A stretch of 64,000 nt of DNA, taken from contig JAXRKP010000409.1 in NCBI GenBank assembly GCA_037039925.1, forward strand, positions 189,501 through 253,500, given 5' to 3'. Below the pieces are notes generated by a model that worked only from the letters and a program-made list of their open reading frames with translations, was not told the origin of the DNA and ran no database searches. A program made the translations under genes and the position numbers. The DNA comes from Doris montereyensis. Its lineage: Eukaryota; Mollusca; Gastropoda; Nudibranchia; Dorididae. Positions 61,985 to 64,000 of this stretch are shown here, in pieces; positions within the stretch are counted from its first letter, which is position 1, and each line of letters begins with the position of its first letter.

Positions 61985-64000
61985 TAAAACTGAATGTAGT
62001 GGATCCATAAACCAAGAAGAACAGCAAATGAAGGCTGTCTTCCAACGATGCCAAATCACCACCTTCAATGTAGCACGCTATTCGACCAACCCTGCCACTT
62101 TCAGACAGGGCCGGAGATACTTGGTGCTCTACCTACATTAGTTATAAAAGAAAATAAACATAACAGCAAAACAAAAGTGAATCACAGGCCATATTCCTAG
62201 AAAGGAATGAAGACATATTCAACTTACAGGACAGTAATTTCTAATTGAATGTAGATTCATTTAGAAGCAAGAAAACCGTATTGACTTATAGTGATTAATT
62301 TAGCAACATCATTTGGGGACAATGAGAGACAAACTTGTCTACTTGGATTTACCAAGTTGTTGCACTCTACGCATATGTGCGCGCTAGTGTGTATGTGTTA
62401 GTGCTTGTTAAATTAAAACATTTTTTTAATAGCCCACAGTCAGCAAAGAAAATGCCCAAAACCTAATCTGTTTTCAGTAACCATGCACTTTATATATAAA
62501 CATAAAAAAAGCACAATGACAATTCATTTATGCCGTGTACACTTAGCCGAAGACACTGTGCATGACTCGCATTGACCAATAGGGAAAAAGTTTTGTTTCA
62601 TTGAATGTACCTCATCCAGTCACCTCAGGGTGAATAAAGAACTTGGAAAATAGCACGATAAAACTTGGGCTAAAAACAGCCTATGACTGTGACATGTTAG
62701 AGCAACAGACAAATCAAGAGTAATGTGAAAGAAAAAGACAAACGTAAAAAGTCAAGACCGACATATTATCTTATGAAGACATGCAGTTACTTCACATGAA
62801 TGGGTAGAGTGAGAGGACCTCATGATCCCCTGGCCACCGATGCCGTAGAGCGGGAGGAGACAGAAAAGCATGACTGAGCGCATCAACCACAAACGATGAA
62901 ACTAAAAGGTGAAAGAAGACGATAAATTAAACCAGTTGTATAAAACCGAATGTAGTGGATCCATAAACCAAGAAGAACAGCAAATGAAGGCTGTCTTCCA
63001 ACGATGCCAAATCACCACCTTTAATGTAGCACGCTATTCGACCAACGCTGCCACTATCAGACAGGGCCGGAGATACTTGGTGCAATACCTACACTCTCGG
63101 TTTGAAAAACGATTACAAAAACCTTTATAATATGGCTTGTTACAGCAACATTGACGATCTTGTAACAGTTGCTGTCACTTATGCGCCTGAGCTAATTCTA
63201 TTCTGAGAAAGTATGGATGCCCAGTAACACCTTTCCCCCTCTGATCTTTGCCTCTTCTACATTTATTTACAGTAATGAACTGCCGAGGTACAAGAGACAA
63301 TTCTAAGTAAGTCTTGTTCGCTTGGCCAGCTCTTATCTATTTTCAACCACTGAGGGTCTTTTACAAGCGCAAAGGCACATGGGACATCCTAGAGCAATTG
63401 GACTAGGTACTCATTTTATTCTGCTTACAACAGGACAGGGGAGCAAAAGAATCATGGAAATCACTGATCTCAAATACAAGCCTGCACGGCCGGGATTTGA
63501 ACTCATTACCTTAGGCTTGATAGGTGGGGCCATACCTACTGAGCTATCAGCTCTCCTAAACTTTTAAGTACCAAACACTATTGGCATTTAAAAACAAGCA
63601 TAAACAGCATGGCATAAGCTTATGAATATGAAATCTTTAAAAAATCAGGACCATCACATATTCTTTGAATGGAATGAAGACTTCAACACTTTCATTGAAA
63701 TTTACCTCATCCCCTGTATGAGATGTGACTAAAGAGGAAACAAGAAGAAAGCCGCAAAAGGTAAGAAGGCATAGAGCACGGCCCATCAGCCACGATAAAA
63801 CTTTGGCAAGGCAAAAAACTGTTACATATGACTGTGACATTACATAACAATGAGAGACAAAACAAGATTAGTGTAAAGGAAAGACAGACAAATGTAAACA
63901 GTCAAGACTGACATATCATCAAATGAAGGCATGCAATTGTTTGACACGAATGGGCAGAGTGGGAGGAGACAGACAGAAAAACACATGACTGGCGCATTAA
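61985..64000. repeat. tandem duplication of about 1-kb unit
   Basis: TGTAGTGGATCCATAAACCA through GGAGATACTTGGTGC occurs at 61993-62130 and again at 62950-63085, near identical. A second pair (AGTCAAGACCGACATATTATC at 62751 and AGTCAAGACTGACATATCATC at 63901, with neighbouring text) is about 1.15 kb apart. The third-family SINE lies in the later unit, which explains the longer spacing only in part. Confidence 0.75.
63140..63562 (-). mobile_element. tRNA-derived SINE, third family
   Basis: Read inverted from 63562 it starts with GCTGATAGCTCAGTAGGTAT (A box) and about 40 nt later GTTCAAATCCCGGCC (B box). The body (CAAAGGCACATGGGACATCC, CTCATTTTATTCTGCTTACA, CTTATGCGCCTGAGCTAATT) is shared with 14210-14590. 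Confidence 0.65.

Overview
The window is animal nuclear DNA: intron-rich genes with GT-AG splice sites, many tRNA-derived SINEs, three kinds of non-LTR retrotransposon, long minisatellites and (CT)n, (TA)n and (GT)n microsatellites. A mollusc, most likely a gastropod, is my best inference. It rests on the metazoan gene set and the repeat style, not on a diagnostic marker.

Three protein genes are recognised. (1) COP1 (E3 ubiquitin ligase, RING + coiled coil + WD40) lies on the minus strand from about 20.8 kb to the left edge. Thirteen coding exons are in the window, and the rest of the WD40 propeller lies beyond position 1. (2) XRCC2 (RAD51 paralogue) is on the plus strand at 30.2-31.4 kb; its short first exon was not found. 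(3) RPL5 (60S ribosomal protein uL18) is complete on the plus strand, in 8 exons from 42187 to 56527.

The most notable feature is in RPL5 intron 3 (44184-52347). It carries eleven copies of one box C/D snoRNA, each about 74 nt. The copies have box C, box D and a GTTTCC/GGAAAC terminal stem. The guide next to D' contains TGGAATTACCG, which is complementary to the conserved 18S rRNA segment CGGTAATTCCA. The box D+5 rule points to the U after GCGG (human U627, yeast U578). The array arose partly by tandem duplication of 0.65-1.2 kb blocks; the last three copies sit in unrelated spacer.

Layout: 0-21 kb, COP1 with introns full of SINEs and minisatellites (25-bp, 52-bp, 19-bp and 43-bp units) plus an L2/CR1-like LINE (9.67-11.37 kb). 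21-24.2 kb, an APE/RT-type LINE just upstream of the COP1 first coding exon. 24.2-30 kb, gene-poor, with a nested LINE-in-LINE. 30-31.4 kb, XRCC2. 31.4-42 kb, repeats: microsatellites, a 43-bp minisatellite, a 2.1-kb array of 50-bp units each carrying TGACGTGG, and a Rex1-like LINE fragment. 42-56.6 kb, RPL5. 56.6-64 kb, no confident gene, only inverted repeats, DNA-transposon ends, a tandem duplication and a possible minus-strand terminal exon near 61.6 kb.

All three genes, and one LINE, need single-base corrections, nearly all in homopolymer runs, to read through. Splice sites and protein motifs are otherwise intact, so I read these as base-calling errors in the assembly rather than pseudogenes.
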